Assembly (NCBI GenBank): GCA_015657535.1
Contig: JADHZB010001519.1
Location: 26,133-90,132, forward strand
DNA: 64,000 nucleotides
Direction of reading: 5' to 3'
DNA from: Nephromyces sp. MM_2019
Lineage: Eukaryota > Apicomplexa > Aconoidasida > Nephromycida
Translations under genes and position numbers: made by a program
Shown here: piece by piece, positions 37,701 to 51,450 of the stretch
How the letters are laid out: every line of letters begins with the position of its first letter
How positions within the stretch are numbered: the stretch's first letter is position 1
Notes under the pieces: generated by a model
Told to the model about the DNA's origin: nothing
The model's database searches: none
What the model saw: the letters and a program-made list of their open reading frames with translations, nothing else

Positions 37701-38029
37701 CTAAGCCCATTACATCTCCAGAGAATTTTCATGAAAGGCTAAAAAGTAATAGCGGGAGTCCTACTGTCATCCCCACTCTGGAAAGCCTAGGTGTGGAAAC
37801 AGACACATTGCATGGAAGCGAAGCGGCGGTGTCATTAAATAATATGGTGACATGTTTTGGGGAAATATTACTAACGAAATCGCAGGAGACAAGGCAAGTG
37901 TTCAAGCACCTATTAGCCGACAAATCAGGCCTCATGACGATGCGTTCCATCCAGGACAACCTGTTTAAGCTACTCCACCACGCGGACAGAGTTCTATCCT
38001 GGTCAGACTTCTTAGGGTTGATGGCTTGA
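34708..38029 (+). CDS. Unrecognised four-exon protein, possible degenerate EF-hand at C-terminus
   Basis: Proposed exons: 34708-34919, 34978-35620, 36620-37030 and 37508-38029. Intron phases are 2, 0 and 0, and the frame closes at TGA with about 595 residues. The ATG follows an in-frame stop. Support comes from long open stretches whose phases all match at plausible GT and AG sites (TTTTCAG at 36619, CTACGCAG at 37507). Weak points are the first intron, only 58 nt, and the GTGGGT donor at 35621. Alternatively, exon 2 could begin at an ATG at 34913, giving a hydrophobic N-terminus. The protein is mainly soluble and mixed, with F-H-E-F-V-A-L-L in exon 3. The last 35 residues, D-K-S-G-L-M-T-M-R-S-I then L-S-W-S-D-F-L-G-L-M, resemble an EF-hand pair with a poor calcium loop. 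No function is assigned. Confidence 0.6.
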
Positions 38030-41000
38030 CAATATTTTTACGGATTAAGGGGTAGATATCTGCTGAATACATCACCCATACTAGGCAATCCTCACTCAAC
38101 ACGAATTCGTATTCTTATTTTTTTATTCTTATTCTTCTTATTTTGTTTCTTCTTTTTTGGTCTTATTCATTTTCTAGGCTTGTATATCACACTTGACGGG
38201 TGGTTCTTAATGCCTTTTCTGTAAAAGTGATTTAGAGCAATGAAAGTACAGACTACTTCCCAAAGTAACTACTAGAAGAGTCATGCTTTTCAAAGTTGTT
38301 ATAAGCTTTGGATCTTAAGCATTTGATGTGATGGGTTCAGTAATGATCAAATATGCAACGCTTTCTCCACACTTCGACGCATACATTGCTTATAATCGTA
38401 TGATTTTACAGGAGGCCTCATGCATCATTTTGGGAAATTATACTTGCGTGTGGGGGATACATGCCAGCTCATAGCATGATACACTAGGCTGCATTACTGT
38501 AAGCTAAGGGAATCTCAGGCCTCAGATTTTTCATAGGGTGACTCTTCGAGGCCAAGTAAACATGTTGTAATGCAGCAAGCAGAAGGAATACCTCGAAGCC
38601 AAGGTAAGGCTAATGGAGGGGGGAAACGTAAAAGAAAAAAGTAAGGCATCTGTGAGCAATTTAGAATGAGCTTAGATCTTAAAGCCGTCGGAAAGCGCAT
38701 CACCAAGACATTTTACAATCATGAAAATGCTCGCATTGAAGTCCTTGACCAAAAGCGAGGGGCGCGGCAGTGACATCCCGTTAACAATATTCCGCCGGAC
38801 TGACCATAGGTTACCTGCCAGGAAAGTTTACTAGAAGTTTCCTTTTAGCTTACGCACGCGAAGAGGCTGGTGTGTTTTTACTGAAATGTTTCCTATCAAG
38901 ACAGCGTAGTTTCATCCACAAACATTCATCCTCCATACGCAGAAACGCACTATAATGCCGCACTCATCTGCAAAACGCATCTAGGAAGCGCGGCTCATCT
39001 TTGTCTACAAGAGCATCGTAAAAATCAACGGGGTATAACGAAGCATGGGAGCTCCCTGGGAACCTAAAAAAAGTCGATTGACTTTTGTAGACTTCGTTAG
39101 GTGCGAGCATCTTCTGGACTAGCGCGCGCGGTCAACGTCCACACGGCGGCGTCGGGGTTACGCAGTATTTGGCAATCTTCGCGATGTACACTGTTTAAGG
39201 AGGCTCACAGCAGGCGATTCATATCTCCAATTGTGAATACTGAGAAAATGAACAAGTACTAATGACCCTTCAAACACTACGTGCGCACACCTGCGTGGTA
39301 CCGCTCAAACAAAATTCAAATGATGGCAATGCTTCCAAAGCCTCTATGCGCAAGCGTTGTTATGCCGGAAGGTACACAAATGCACGTTAAGAGGCAATGC
39401 ATCACAACATAAGGTAGATTGCACCAGACGATGTAATTCATCAACCCAACCACAAAAAACTAGGTGTCTCAGCATTATCGCAATTTCCTAGGGTGACTGA
39501 TTGCTATAGACGTTTTACCCTTCCTCATCCGAGATACGCAGTAAAGCACGATTTTGCACATCTAATATCGGAAAACCAATTTCGGAATTGATCTTAGCAA
39601 TGCTATGTAATACTTACTCATTTTTCACATGAACCCTATTTTTAAAATATCAATTGTATATTTTAAACACAGTTCCTAAAGGTATGGAAGAAAATCGTAA
39701 CCCGCAAGCTTACACCCTCCAGCATATCGCGTGTGCCCAAGTCTACCCACAAAAAGCGCCCTCCTAGCATAGCTATAGTCTTTTGCATTGGCACTAGCCT
39801 CAAAAACAAGACTTTGTGTTTGCATACCAGACGCTTAAAGTGGGGAAAAAAACTTGTAAAGCCGGAGTAGTTTTTATCCGAGTATCATGGTGGCACCTTC
39901 CACTAAAACAGGCAAGTATCCGAAACATTCTTCCCCGGGGCGCTATCCTGGCTACGCGATAAGTTGTACCACAATGTCTCCAAGGGCAATTTACTTTCGC
40001 AACAGAGCAAGTAGACGGGGTTGTATCATACTCGTAATTTCTAGGCTAAATTTTGAAGTCCTTGGCCAGAAATCACATAAAAATATGATTAGCCCATATA
40101 AACACATCCACGAAAGTCTTGCATCCTGACCCAAAAGCACGTACTTTCGATTTTCTCATCTAGCCCTTCATAGAATAGTTTGCCAGCGCTAACCAGAAAA
40201 CCGGGTTAGATACTTTTTTTAAGTGTTATAGGTAAAAGCCAACATATTTATTACATCAATCTACAGCTCTCTATTGGCCGAGGGTTGGAATATAAAAAAA
40301 AAATAATTACCCACTCACGTAACGCTTGCTAACCAATGTAGCGGGTAAGGGAAGGACCACATATAACATAGGCTAGATGGTTCAAAAGGAAACACCTACA
40401 CAAGTACTATTAATACAGATTTATCTCGAGAACAAACAAAAGATATAAACTGGCGCGCTCAAGTTCAAAAGAGCTATTCTATGCGATTTTAATAGGGAGC
40501 TAAACACAACACATGAGGGGATAACTCGCGTACCAGTTGCAAATGCAAGAGAAACCAAACCGCATAAAAGTGAGAATGGTTGCGCTTCTAAGAAAATGCG
40601 CACCGTAAGTAATATATATATGCTAGTATTCATCGAAGAAACAGCATACGGTGATATATCCCAATAATATCACCGCTTCTTCCATCTATTAATCTAAGTA
40701 TATGTTGAAATTGCAGGGGTGGGCTTCAGTGTCGACGCACCCGCAGGTTCAACTAGAACAGAAGCGGCTCACAGACTTGAATCAGGTAAAGATATGCAGC
40801 TAAGCTAAAAAGAGTTCACAAAAATAAGTGGGGTCATTTTCCAGGATATTTTAGAATAGCCAGCACAAATTACTCCATCAGATGAGCAGTTAACGTTTCA
40901 TTCGAAACTTTCAGGAGGCAGTTAAAAAAATAATTCACATGAGCTATACAAACAATATATATTCCCTTAATAAAATCCGGTATAAATCTGCGCTTCCATT

Positions 41001-41078
41001 GAATGGGTGACACTGCGAAGGACGAAACAAGTACAGAAGTATTTGCAACGCCAGGTACAAATATCAAAGATATTCTAA
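38030..41078. other. Convergent 3' spacer; no gene recognised
   Basis: The gene on the left reads rightward and the D-lactate dehydrogenase reads leftward, so both 3' untranslated regions lie here. The middle part (about 38690-39200) is richer in G+C. Open stretches such as 38515-38706 (-) and 39887-40129 (+) are short and without motifs. Confidence 0.5.
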
Positions 41079-44000
41079 TTATTCTATAACTTTTCCAGGA
41101 TTCAACAAGTTCTTAGGATCCATCAAAGCCTTTATGGCCTTCATTAAATCGATGGACTCCTTAGGATACTATACACAGTGAGAAAAAAAAATATACAGCA
41201 GTTGAGAAAATATACGATGATCCCGCGGTAACTGAGCGGATAGTAGATTAAATGCAAAAAAGATGAGGGGGGGAAATATAACTTCCATGGCAGGAAGAAA
41301 GCCCCAAAAGAGAGGTTAGTGTGCATATGTAGCATCTTCCACGCACGCCCCCGCTATGTTTAAAAAAGGATGACTTAGGAGACCAGTTTGATAAAAAATA
41401 AATTTGAAAGCTTTTTTCATCAAAAATTTTACAAGTATACACAAAGTAGCTATATAGTTGGTATAACTTGGGCTCTTGGAATTATCGTTTTGAATGTGGG
41501 CTTCTTCAAAATGCACGCCGTACAGCCAGATTCATCGCACTTCAATGAAAGTGTTACTAAAGCTAACGTTGCATTTTCTAAAGCTAACGTACTTTCTGAA
41601 GCTAAGGGTGTATTTAAGCTCAGTTATTTCTAAAGCTAAATTATACTAAGGCAAAGCTTGCAAACTTACAGTCTTGGCAAGATACTTGATTTTCCCCATG
41701 CCGACACCGTGTTCACCTAAAATAAAAAGAGAAAACATGAAAAAATGTAAATCTGGGAAAGAGCCCACAAAAATTACGGCTTTTGTTGCTGCAAGGCAAC
41801 AGCACACACAAGGTGGTTGTACGAGTCTTTCATAACGCATAAAGCACAAGCATATTTTTTCATGATCTTGCATCTCCAACACTAAAGACAGACTAAATCA
41901 CGGCGTATTAACACAAGAGTATTGGAATGAAAGCATTCGTATAGGAATATTCATGCAAATCACTCTATTCTGGAGCATACTACACTAAAAAGCATCCACA
42001 AGTGGGTATAGACTAGCAGTGAATACAAAAAAGTGTAGAACAACGCGGATTTCCCTCCTAGAAAGCTTCAAGTTTCGAAGCAGCCAAGCTTTCCTTTACC
42101 TACTATTATACCTGCCCTAGATGTAGTGTTATTGTGACATGTTTTAAAGTTCTTTCCACAATATTGCTACCTGCTTCAAGAGCACCATCAATCGCATTTC
42201 GAATACTTCAAAAAAGCGACGCTTAAATACTTCCAGCATATATATAATAAAAACAAACTCTACCCTGATGACATGATAGTTAACCAAACAACACACAACA
42301 GAAACTTCGTAATAGAAGAAGATGGTGAATAGTAGGATATATACCAAATGCACACCAAAGATTGACCCGAGAGCAGCATAAAACTGCGAGGTGAAGATAC
42401 AAAAATTTCAAGTGTGAACACACAATTGGAAAACGGCTAGCGACGATGCTGGGCTAATGAACGTAAGAAAAAAACTCAACACACACACCGGAATGTCTTT
42501 AGAAGTCCAATTATTAAAAAAAGCAGGTAAAATCACGCTCCTGTGTGCAGACACACATTCTTGATACGGCAAGAATCATATGCTGTCAGCAAAGCCTTTA
42601 ACAGCAAAAATTCACTTTACCTGTGCATGTACCTCCAAGAGCAATGGCATTTTCGGATAGTGTCTCAGCGAACGCTTTGATTTGCTGTAAGAAACATCAA
42701 AAATTTAGCATGGAAACGTACGCTGTCACAATCTTTATCATATACCATTATAAACATCGCTTTGGATATACCTAACACACACACGTGGTGTCTTCAACGC
42801 GATGGCGGGATAAGCTATACTCAAAACCAGTCTGCATCAGATGAGGTATACATTGAATCACAAACATCCACGCCAAAAACGGAGATTATAATGACTTGAG
42901 AGCAATTCAGAGTATAAGCATACGCACACAGCAAGGTGCAAACGCAGCTGCACACACACACTCTGTTGCACACATACGCTGCGGCGCACAGGTCAACACC
43001 AAAACAAAAAAAAACTAAATCTACACGTACAACAAGCACAATAACACACAGAAAATCAGATGAGGTGGGTGTTCCTCAGCCATCAACATACCACCATCAC
43101 ATAACAAGCATCTCTGAAGCTTCATATCAAGCACCTTAACACCCCAAAAAGATTGCAGGCAAGCAATGGGCTGCAGCTACATTGCTACTTATATCGCACA
43201 CAATTCCTTGAAGACAACATAAACTAACAAATCATGGCAGCACCAAAAGCATATAGAGGATATAGCCTAGCTTTAACCTTCCAGCACATACATCAAACAC
43301 CTCCCCAAATCTCTCGTTCTCTCTCGCGCTATAACGAGAGAACTCATCGTTAACACATCACACTGGAAGCTACCAAAAAAGCATTACTCCCTCCAAACAC
43401 CCTTTAGTGACCTTGGCTCCTTCAAGATCATTTTTTTCACGGGATAAGAGAACATGGAAGTTTCCATCACCTACATGGCCTGAAGGGATGAAGGAATAGC
43501 TTATTTTAATAAGCTTCAGTACTATAGAGGACACAAGGATTCAGGATTATTCCCAGTGTGTGCAGATATATCGTGATTTTTCGTGAAAATTCAACAAAAC
43601 TTCACCAGTGAATCAAGGAGAAAACAACGGAGATTCGGGTATCACTCACACCTTTGATTTTGTGAAATGAAAATTGCATGCTAGTAGGTTTATTAAGGAG
43701 CAAGTTGAAACGAACTGTTTACCATAGAGTATGTAGTGTGATATATGCAGCAGAAGAACAGGATCAGTCTAACAATACAAGTTTGCTTGATATGTTCAAG
43801 AAAATAGAACAAACCGATACTATGTGCAGAAAAATTTCTCGGAAGGATACTTTAGGTTGCGAAAAGAAAGGCTTGAACATATGATTACTGTGTTTGTGTG
43901 TGTGAGTTAGTGTGTATGTATCGGTTGATGTGTATGTATGGGTTGATATGTGTGTGGGCTGGTATGTGTGTGAGTTGCTATGCCTGTGTGAATAGCTATG

Positions 44001-47000
44001 CCTCTGTAACCAGTTATGCCGGTGTGACTAGCTATGTCTGCGTGTGTGGTGGAATTTTGACGATTTATGGGTGAATTTGTGTGTGCACTACGCAAGCAAA
44101 AGCTTATACTCTCACAAAAATAACTATACAAACTCACCAAAGAGAGTGCAGGTAAGCTGTCTCTCTATAACATCCTTTTCAGCGGCAGAAATTAACTCTG
44201 GGAGCCTAGAAAGTATGTCAAGAGGTTGAAATATCACAGTAAAGAAGCTTCAAGCTAAACCTTCAAAAGGTATAGCATCTTTATGAGTGAAGCAGCATTA
44301 CATTAAAAAAATTTAACAGCTATCAATTACGAAAATCCCCCTTCTTTATAGAATTGACTGGTGTTTATGGTAAGAGAGCAGCATAACCCTGAAACTCTTT
44401 TGAAGGATGAAGACCACAAACAGCAAAAAGACGCTCAGGTATATTAAGGATTGGCTTCATGAGCAGATTGAAACAGTTTGAGACTATCACGAAAAATGAG
44501 GGTGAAAAAATGCAAATCCTTCAAAGTTACATTTATAGGAGAAAAATCGTCTTCAAAATTCGCTTTTGAGATATTATTGGGAAGAAAGAACGAAACTGCA
44601 TCAAAGATGGAAAGTGTAGACTTGGTATTAGCAAGGGATAGAGCAGTCGTACTTAGTTTGAGGGAACTTTTGAGTAGAAAAAACTAGTTAAATATGCATA
44701 TTCTAATGATACTTCAAGCAAATATCAAAGGAGGAAATTCAGCAAAAACATCTAAAACAAGGGAGGAAAAAAACTTCTTCAATCCACCGAAAGAGGGCAT
44801 CTACATATCAAGAAAACTTGAAGAAAAATGCACTAAAAACAAAAATCACATACAGATTTACTAAATACACACAACACAGGCAAACACTCACCAACATCAC
44901 CTCTTTATGAACCACAACTCACACGCATAAACTTACTTTCCAATCGGCACACACACATCCGTCACGTAGTAAATCCTATCTTTGCCATATAGAGCTACCG
45001 TCCTCCAGTAAAGAGATTTTCTCGCATCCCACAGTTCTTCAGCTCCCGTTCCTTCATACAAATATTTAAATTTATTTCCACCAGCAGAAATTACTTTGCT
45101 TTGAGTAATTTCAAAGACTTCACTTAAATGCTGTCGACTGCCATGAAACTTCAGCATTAGAGTAGGGCGTTCATCCAATGGTTCCTTCAGTGCTGGATTA
45201 ATCACACGAATGCTGTTCGCATCCTAGAAATTGAAGAAGAGGAAGAATCATCAAAAAAAAGCGGAAAAATCTATTAAAAAAAGGGGTTTTTGTGAGATAC
45301 GTTGTTCTAGAAGGGATTGGCAGGATAATCAGAAACAGGTGTCTAATAATTTGAGAAAATGATGATTTTACCGAGAAAAAAACAAACTTCATAGAGAGAT
45401 CACCAGTTTCACACACAGATAACACTAGTTTTATACACAAAAAACACAAATTTCATAGACACATACCCCAACTTCACACAAAGCTGTACTAGAGTGATTT
45501 ACAGAGTTTCAACACACATATTCGAGAAAATATCTTCTCAGAACAAAGCTTCTTTATCTTTTCACAAGAAGAAAAAAAGCATGACATACCCCAGTAAGCG
45601 AATTTGAAACATCTAGCACTATTAAAACAATCAAACACACACACACACATGGTCAAGCTCAGTAGATGTTACTCCAACCGCTATATCCAGTCAATTGTAG
45701 TATACTCATCTACTATAAGAAGAGGAAAAGCCGTGAAAGAGCAGAATTGATGCTTTTATGGGTGATTTGCCTGATTGAGCTCACGCGTTTATATCCGCAG
45801 AAAGACTCAGAAAAATCTCCTTTTAATATCCAAAAGTTTCACAAGAAATGATGTTTTTAAGGGGCAAAGCTAATCTCTAAACAAAGTGAATTTCCTAAGA
45901 TTTATTCTGTGTGCGAACTCACAATGGTGTATATACAGTGAGCTCAAGAAAACATCATTATCTCAGCAAAAAAAATACACAAAAGTGCATTAGATATGAT
46001 GCTACGAGAGCTCCTTGCACTGTGTGCGTGAGAAGTTAGGAATATCTCCTAGCGTTGTGTGTAAAAAACAGAAATCACCTTCACGCGCACACACAATATA
46101 TCTACTTTCTTCCATTTTTTATTAATAAAAATGTATATTTTAGCCCATAAATTCCTGGAAAATGCACACTTCATCCCATCATATCAAGAAAAACACGGTG
46201 ATTACCCACTAACTAGTCTGAACTGCTCTACATAAAAAACATCAAAATCTAACCAAGTATTCTGAGCAGCTAGGCTGCACTCCAGCCTTCAAGATGCTAC
46301 CGACACACGCACACAGATCTTTCACGTTTTCAAAGCTGCAAACTGCAACACCCTCGATACCAGAAGAAGGAGCTAGCCGGAGGGTGATTTCTGTAATGAT
46401 TCCCAAAGTCCCTTCTGACCCACTGAATAAGCGTGTCAAATCATAGCCGGCAGCGTCTTTTCTAGCTTTCGTGCCTGAAGGAGCGAAAAAATATCATCAA
46501 AAGAAATATGAAGAAAATTGAAGAAGATATGCCTCAAACGAGGAATATTCAGGAAAAATGAAGAAGGGAGGAAAGAAGAAGAAACATTGTTTAAGCATTC
46601 TCTTCAAATTCACACACACGCAGGAAAGTGAAGGAGATACTTCTTCCAAATTATCTTCAAATTCTCTAAAAAATTTACGAAATGAAGAAAATCTGCAGGA
46701 ATTTACTATGAAAATGTATAAATCCCTATCCTAATACCAAACATCCAAACAATAATCCTCACATAGAAAGAAATAATATTTTTAAAGACAACTACACACA
46801 CACATACCACAAGATCATAAATTCAGCTCCTAAATCTGATCTCTTCACGCACACACACAATTATTAGCTTCCAAAATATTCATCTCCATTACACAAACTA
46901 TTTTAGAATCCTCTGCATTCTCCCTTCCACTTATAAGCAAATCACCTGACAATTCTAGTAGAAAAATGCTAATAAATCTTCAAATCTGTAGGGTTTAGCA

Positions 47001-49935
47001 GTGCGAAAGACGGTAAAGGCAAGCAGTTGCCTCTACTTCTCTAGTAAAGAGACGATAACGATGTTTTCAAGAAAAATCTTCATCTTCTTCATCTCCGCTA
47101 TACGTTACTTCCCATAACACACCAGTTTTGACTACTCTTCCATCAGATAGCACTACAGTTAATGCCAACACCCAGTCCTTCATTGTGCCGTAATGCACAG
47201 CATTCGTCCCGCTGCATCTAGTCGCCACCATTCCACCAATAGAGGCTCCAGGGCCAGGATCCTACAGAGAAGATCGAAATAGACGATTAGAAGGCAAATT
47301 TCGAAAATCTATTATCAGCTCTGAGAGAATAAAACACACATGCTGAAATACAGCTCACACACACCACAGATGTAACTTTAGTGTGCGTCTAAGCTAAGCA
47401 AGTAGATGGCTAGCTCGGGAAGACCAAAGAACAGGTTTTAGGGGGTAGAAAAAGAGCGAAAGACGAAGAGAATGCGAGAGTATAATTTTCTTAGCCAAAG
47501 AGTGAGTAGAGTGAGTAGTGTGAGCTAAATGAGCTGAGTGGCCTTCAGCTATACAAGCAAAGACTGAATGATGAAAATATGCTTCAAGGAATATATACCA
47601 ATCAGTAATGGCTTGGTATCCCTAGGGTATTAATAACACACAACCACAGCAAACTACTTGAAAAAAATCCACGCAAAGCTACAGAGAAATGCATATTTCT
47701 ACTATTTAATCCTCCAAAAACATCAGTAAATCCACACACACATTAATATGCATTCTCAATGAAATCCTCCTAGTATATGTGCAAAAGGAGGTAATTTAAA
47801 AACATCCTTCGCCAATAAAATCCACAAAAAATTAGAGATATGATTGAAGATGCTATTTTTGAAACTGGAGTCAGAGGTCTTGAGAAGAAGATTGATGATT
47901 TAAGAAGAAACGTTAAGCAAACTAAGAAACTTCAATGAGAAAACTGCACACACAAAATGCCTTACAATTGGGAAGAATAACCCTGAAGGCTTCAGATGCT
48001 TGTTGAGTTCAATCCATGGAACACCGGCCTCCACCGTTGCATCCATGTCATCGGTATCTAGCCTGATTATTTTATTCATCTTTGCAAAATCCAGATACAA
48101 GCTAGGTGTAATTGAGATAGTATGACCTAAAGGGAGAACAACAAGTTCGCGTGCACACTCGCACACACGCACACAACACACACACACAAACAAACACACA
48201 CCACAAGCGTACAAACAAAATCATAAAAAAACTAGACAAAAGTACATCGCACGATTAAACTACAGGATACTAAGCACACTATAAAGTAAACTCTGCGAAA
48301 TCATGATACACAGGCCACATAATGAATAGAGAGCCAAATCAAAGTTAGGAGAATGTGCGTGCAACTACAAAAAACTCTACTATTTCCTGGAAATAGCAGG
48401 TTTCAGCCCAGTTCTACCAGCTCTAGCAAATTTTTTGGAAGCAACGCTGAGTATCTTCAACTCTGGAGTGTATCATTGAGATTTACTTTCTCTTCAACTA
48501 AAAATCTTGCCTTTTCCTTAATATTCTAAAACGAAAGTTTACGCCAAAACAATCATCTAAAGTAGCGGAAGTATAATTTATCGTAGCAAAATAATGTAAA
48601 AATACTTCTTCCTCTTCTTCCTCCTCGTCCTCATCTTCTTCTTCAAGTTTTCAACTGCCCGCTTCTTGTTCAACTGTAAAATCACGAGTTTTTGCGTAAT
48701 CTATCACACAACTGCCTGATCCACACACGTTTCTAGCCAGAATCAATAGGAGCACACAAATTTGACCTTTATTACATTCTTGAAAATTTCAAAGGGTATT
48801 TTCATATAAACATCCTCTTAAAACATTATGAAACATATTTTTGGCGAAAATGTTGGATATTCCATCATTTTTACGTGTTTCATCTCAGAATCGCTTCATT
48901 ATATCAAAAACTCCACTGAAATCTTCGCTTTCTCAGAATAACGAAACTTTCCAAGCATAAAACTCGAAACTATCAATACCTTCAAGGTTGGTTCCACACC
49001 CGTAAGGTATCACCACAATCTCGTACTTGTGGCAAATCTTCATAATATTACTAACTTCTTCAGTAGTTAAAGGATAAATCGCCGTGTGTGGCATTATCGA
49101 TCGGTACCTGAAGTGTGTGCGAATCATGCCATACAAATCATCTTTTAGCGTGAAATCTTCAAAAAAATCGATGAAATGTACATGTAGAGCCACGATGAAA
49201 AGAAGGCCTTACCATAATAAAAAGCTTTTGAAAAGAGTGGTGGCTCAGTATATATGCACGTCAGAAAAAAATGCTCAGCATGAAATATGTAATGGGTGAT
49301 ATGATTCTTGAAAGAAATGAGCTCCATTAGGGTGTTTTTACTAGTAATATGAGGTAGGGGGTTCAAAATAAATTAGTTCTTGGGGGTCAAGCCACGATAA
49401 AAACAACGCACACAAGCAACGGTAAGATACACGCACATGAATTTACACACACACAAAGCTACACACTTGTATATCGTAGCCCCTACTGTTGCAGTGCTTC
49501 ATAAGCGTATTTCTCAATCACAGAAGGATCAGTGAGTAGGCGTTCGGGTCCAACAACTTCCAAAAACTCCTTCCTTGCGGCATCAAGATTCTTCACCGGC
49601 TCAGTAGGTATAATAGGGCTCCAATCTTCAGATTTCACCTTCGAGTTTTCATAGAATGAAAGCCCTAGAGCTGCTGCAGATACGAAAGCAGCCGTAGAAT
49701 AGTAGAGATTCCTAGTGATTTCTCTCCAAGCATCAGATTTTGAAAGCATAACTTCACTCATATTGAACCTAGAAGAGGAAGAGCTGAAGAGCCGGCTAAA
49801 CATTGGGGTTGGATTCGAAGACGCTGTCTTGCAAGCTCCATTTAGACTAGGCCCCTTAAATTTTGCTAGCAAACTGGGACAGAAATTATAACCAGTTCGC
49901 ACACCTGCTTGCAGTGCACTCTTTAGAAAGGCCAT
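41079..49935 (-). CDS. DLD: FAD-dependent D-lactate dehydrogenase, probably mitochondrial
   Basis: Eleven exons (5' to 3' on -): 49935-49487, 49107-48980, 48126-47966, 47261-47123, 46474-46254, 45223-44937, 44205-44138, 43479-43412, 42684-42621, 41716-41670 and 41168-41079. All junctions are GT-AG and every phase matches, giving 573 residues and TAA. The enzyme oxidises D-lactate to pyruvate with FAD, passing electrons to cytochrome c or the quinone pool, and often works after glyoxalase. Residues 1-60 are basic and Ser-rich (presequence-like), and 78-95 form a membrane segment like the inner-membrane anchor of yeast Dld1. FAD-domain motifs are [11 protein letters not shown] (184-194), [11 protein letters not shown] (from 247), S-G-T-N-A-V and [16 protein letters not shown] (302-317). 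The C-terminal domain has [17 protein letters not shown] (485-493), G-E-H-G-V-G-M-G-K (529-537) and L-N-P-G-K-V. Related D-2-hydroxyglutarate or glycolate dehydrogenases share the fold, so the substrate is inferred. Confidence 0.95.
41551..41637. repeat. Short imperfect repeats of CTAAAGCTAA, D-LDH last intron
   Basis: Four or five diverged copies of (T)CTAAAGCTAA(CGT), spaced about 20-30 bases apart, lie in the intron before the final D-lactate dehydrogenase exon. On the sense strand they read TTAGCTTTAG. They are intronic, with no evident function. Confidence 0.6.
42899..42990. repeat. CA-rich tract in a D-LDH intron
   Basis: A degenerate (CA)n-rich stretch (ACACACAC with GCA and TGCA interruptions) in the intron between the exons at 43479-43412 and 42684-42621. 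The VC-rich open frame on the opposite strand arises from it. Confidence 0.75.
43889..44048. repeat. GT-rich degenerate tandem repeat in a D-LDH intron
   Basis: On + the sequence TGTGTATGTATGGGTTGATATG is repeated with changes, then becomes GAGTTGCTATGCCTGTGTGA-type units of about 20-24 bases. It lies in the intron between the exons at 44205-44138 and 43479-43412. On the sense strand it is CA-rich. Confidence 0.7.
48148..48205. repeat. CA-rich tract next to a D-LDH acceptor site
   Basis: CGCACACACGCACACAACACACACACACAAAC on + (TG-rich on the sense strand) lies about 20 bases upstream of the acceptor of the exon 48126-47966. TG tracts close to acceptors can affect exon choice in some eukaryotes; no effect is shown here. 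Confidence 0.7.
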
Positions 49936-51450
49936 ATTACCTTATATTCTAGAGATCGTATTCCTGGGAAAGAAACAGTTGAACGAAGTAGTATTGCATG
50001 AAAGTTCTTAATTGGATGAAAAAATAAACTTTAGGGAAATTCAGGTATAGATGAGGGGGAAGAGGGAGAGAAACAAAACAGGAAAAAGAGGAAATAGTAG
50101 TGCAAGAAAGTCGACACAACGACAAAAAAACCCTTCTAAATGAGGAGGGAACAGGTGAAAACTAAGCAAAAACCATGACAAATTCACACGTTCCTCTTGA
50201 AATGATAGCTAGACATAACACACAGCAAAAACATACAAAAAAAACTAAAGAAAAGCTAAACGACAAACAGAAACTAAGCATCGGGGGAAATCACATGCTA
50301 CCCACAATCCAAGAAACGTGCACATAAAGAGAGAGAAAAAAACATACACATAAGGAGGAAAAAAATAAAACACACGTATGAAGACGAAAACACACATTAA
50401 AACAAACATACACACACCTATAAAAATAAACACACAAACACATACAAAAAACACACATGTGAAGATGAACACGCATACATCTTAAAAAAACATACACTTC
50501 TATAAGCACGACTTCAGCGTTTGAGAAAAACAGCAAACAGTATTATGATTTGAACAGACGCTCTAGGCTAAATTCCAATTCCTACTCGCGCGATAACAGC
50601 TAAAAGACTCCCTCGTCCCTCAATCATCAGAAAAAAATAAAACGTGACAGCAAAAGCTATTGGCTTCTAGGCAGAATCAATGATGAGTGAAACACAAATA
50701 TGAGATAACCTCAAAACGTATGCAGCACTGGTTCACAACCCTGATGTAGGTCTCGTAATTAATTCTTCCTTTAATTTGGAATCACCTATAAATACTTCGT
50801 TAATACTCTTCACAAATAGACATAAACCCCACCATGAAAAAGACTGGCAACAACACACAGTTTAGCTGGCTCACTCACTACAAAACAAAGAACGGCTGCA
50901 AGCAATCCCAAACTTCTGCACAAGCAACAGCAAGGAAGTGCCACTAAATTTTTACATCACTATACATTACCTTGAATCTAAAATTCTTTTTTTTTATGCC
51001 TCTGAAATATAGCGCGAATAATAGATATAGAAAAAAGGTGCAAGCTCAGAGAACTCAATTAACAATGCCGCACGAATCTCTACTTATGCAAAAGCAACCT
51101 AGGCGTATATATCAGCCAAATTATCGCAAGCGAAAAAAATATAAGAAAGCTCCACGCTTACTATTTCTGCCAAACTGGAAAAATTACATCTTTACGAATC
51201 AGCATCACAAAGAGTGAATAAGCAAATATTCTAGGGAATCACTCTCTCTACAAAGACGAAATCAAATGAGCGCACATCAGCGCAAAGCATATACAAGAGA
51301 GTAAATCATCACATTTGACAAAGCACACACAAGAGAGCATATCATCACAATTCAGCAATCCCCTCAATGCAGAAGAAACCATCTAGCTGCAGTGGAAGAA
51401 TCAGCATACTCTTAAAAGTTATTCCTCAAAAAAAAAGCTAAAGAGCAGCA
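49936..51450. other. Divergent spacer upstream of D-LDH
   Basis: A-rich sequence with a CA/AAACACAC tract at about 50380-50462. It contains the D-lactate dehydrogenase 5' flank on the left and that of the candidate small gene on the right. No promoter motif is clear. The + open stretch at 50972-51217 is Lys-rich, which A-rich DNA would give by chance. Confidence 0.45.

Noticed and set aside
41800..48210. Idea that TG-rich tracts are always on the sense strand of introns
   Set aside because: In the D-lactate dehydrogenase gene both orientations occur (the tract at 43889-44048 is CA-rich on the sense strand), so there is no rule.
50245..50536. F/V/C-rich minus frames of 75-81 codons
   Set aside because: They arise from an A-rich CA tract; there are no motifs or splice context.
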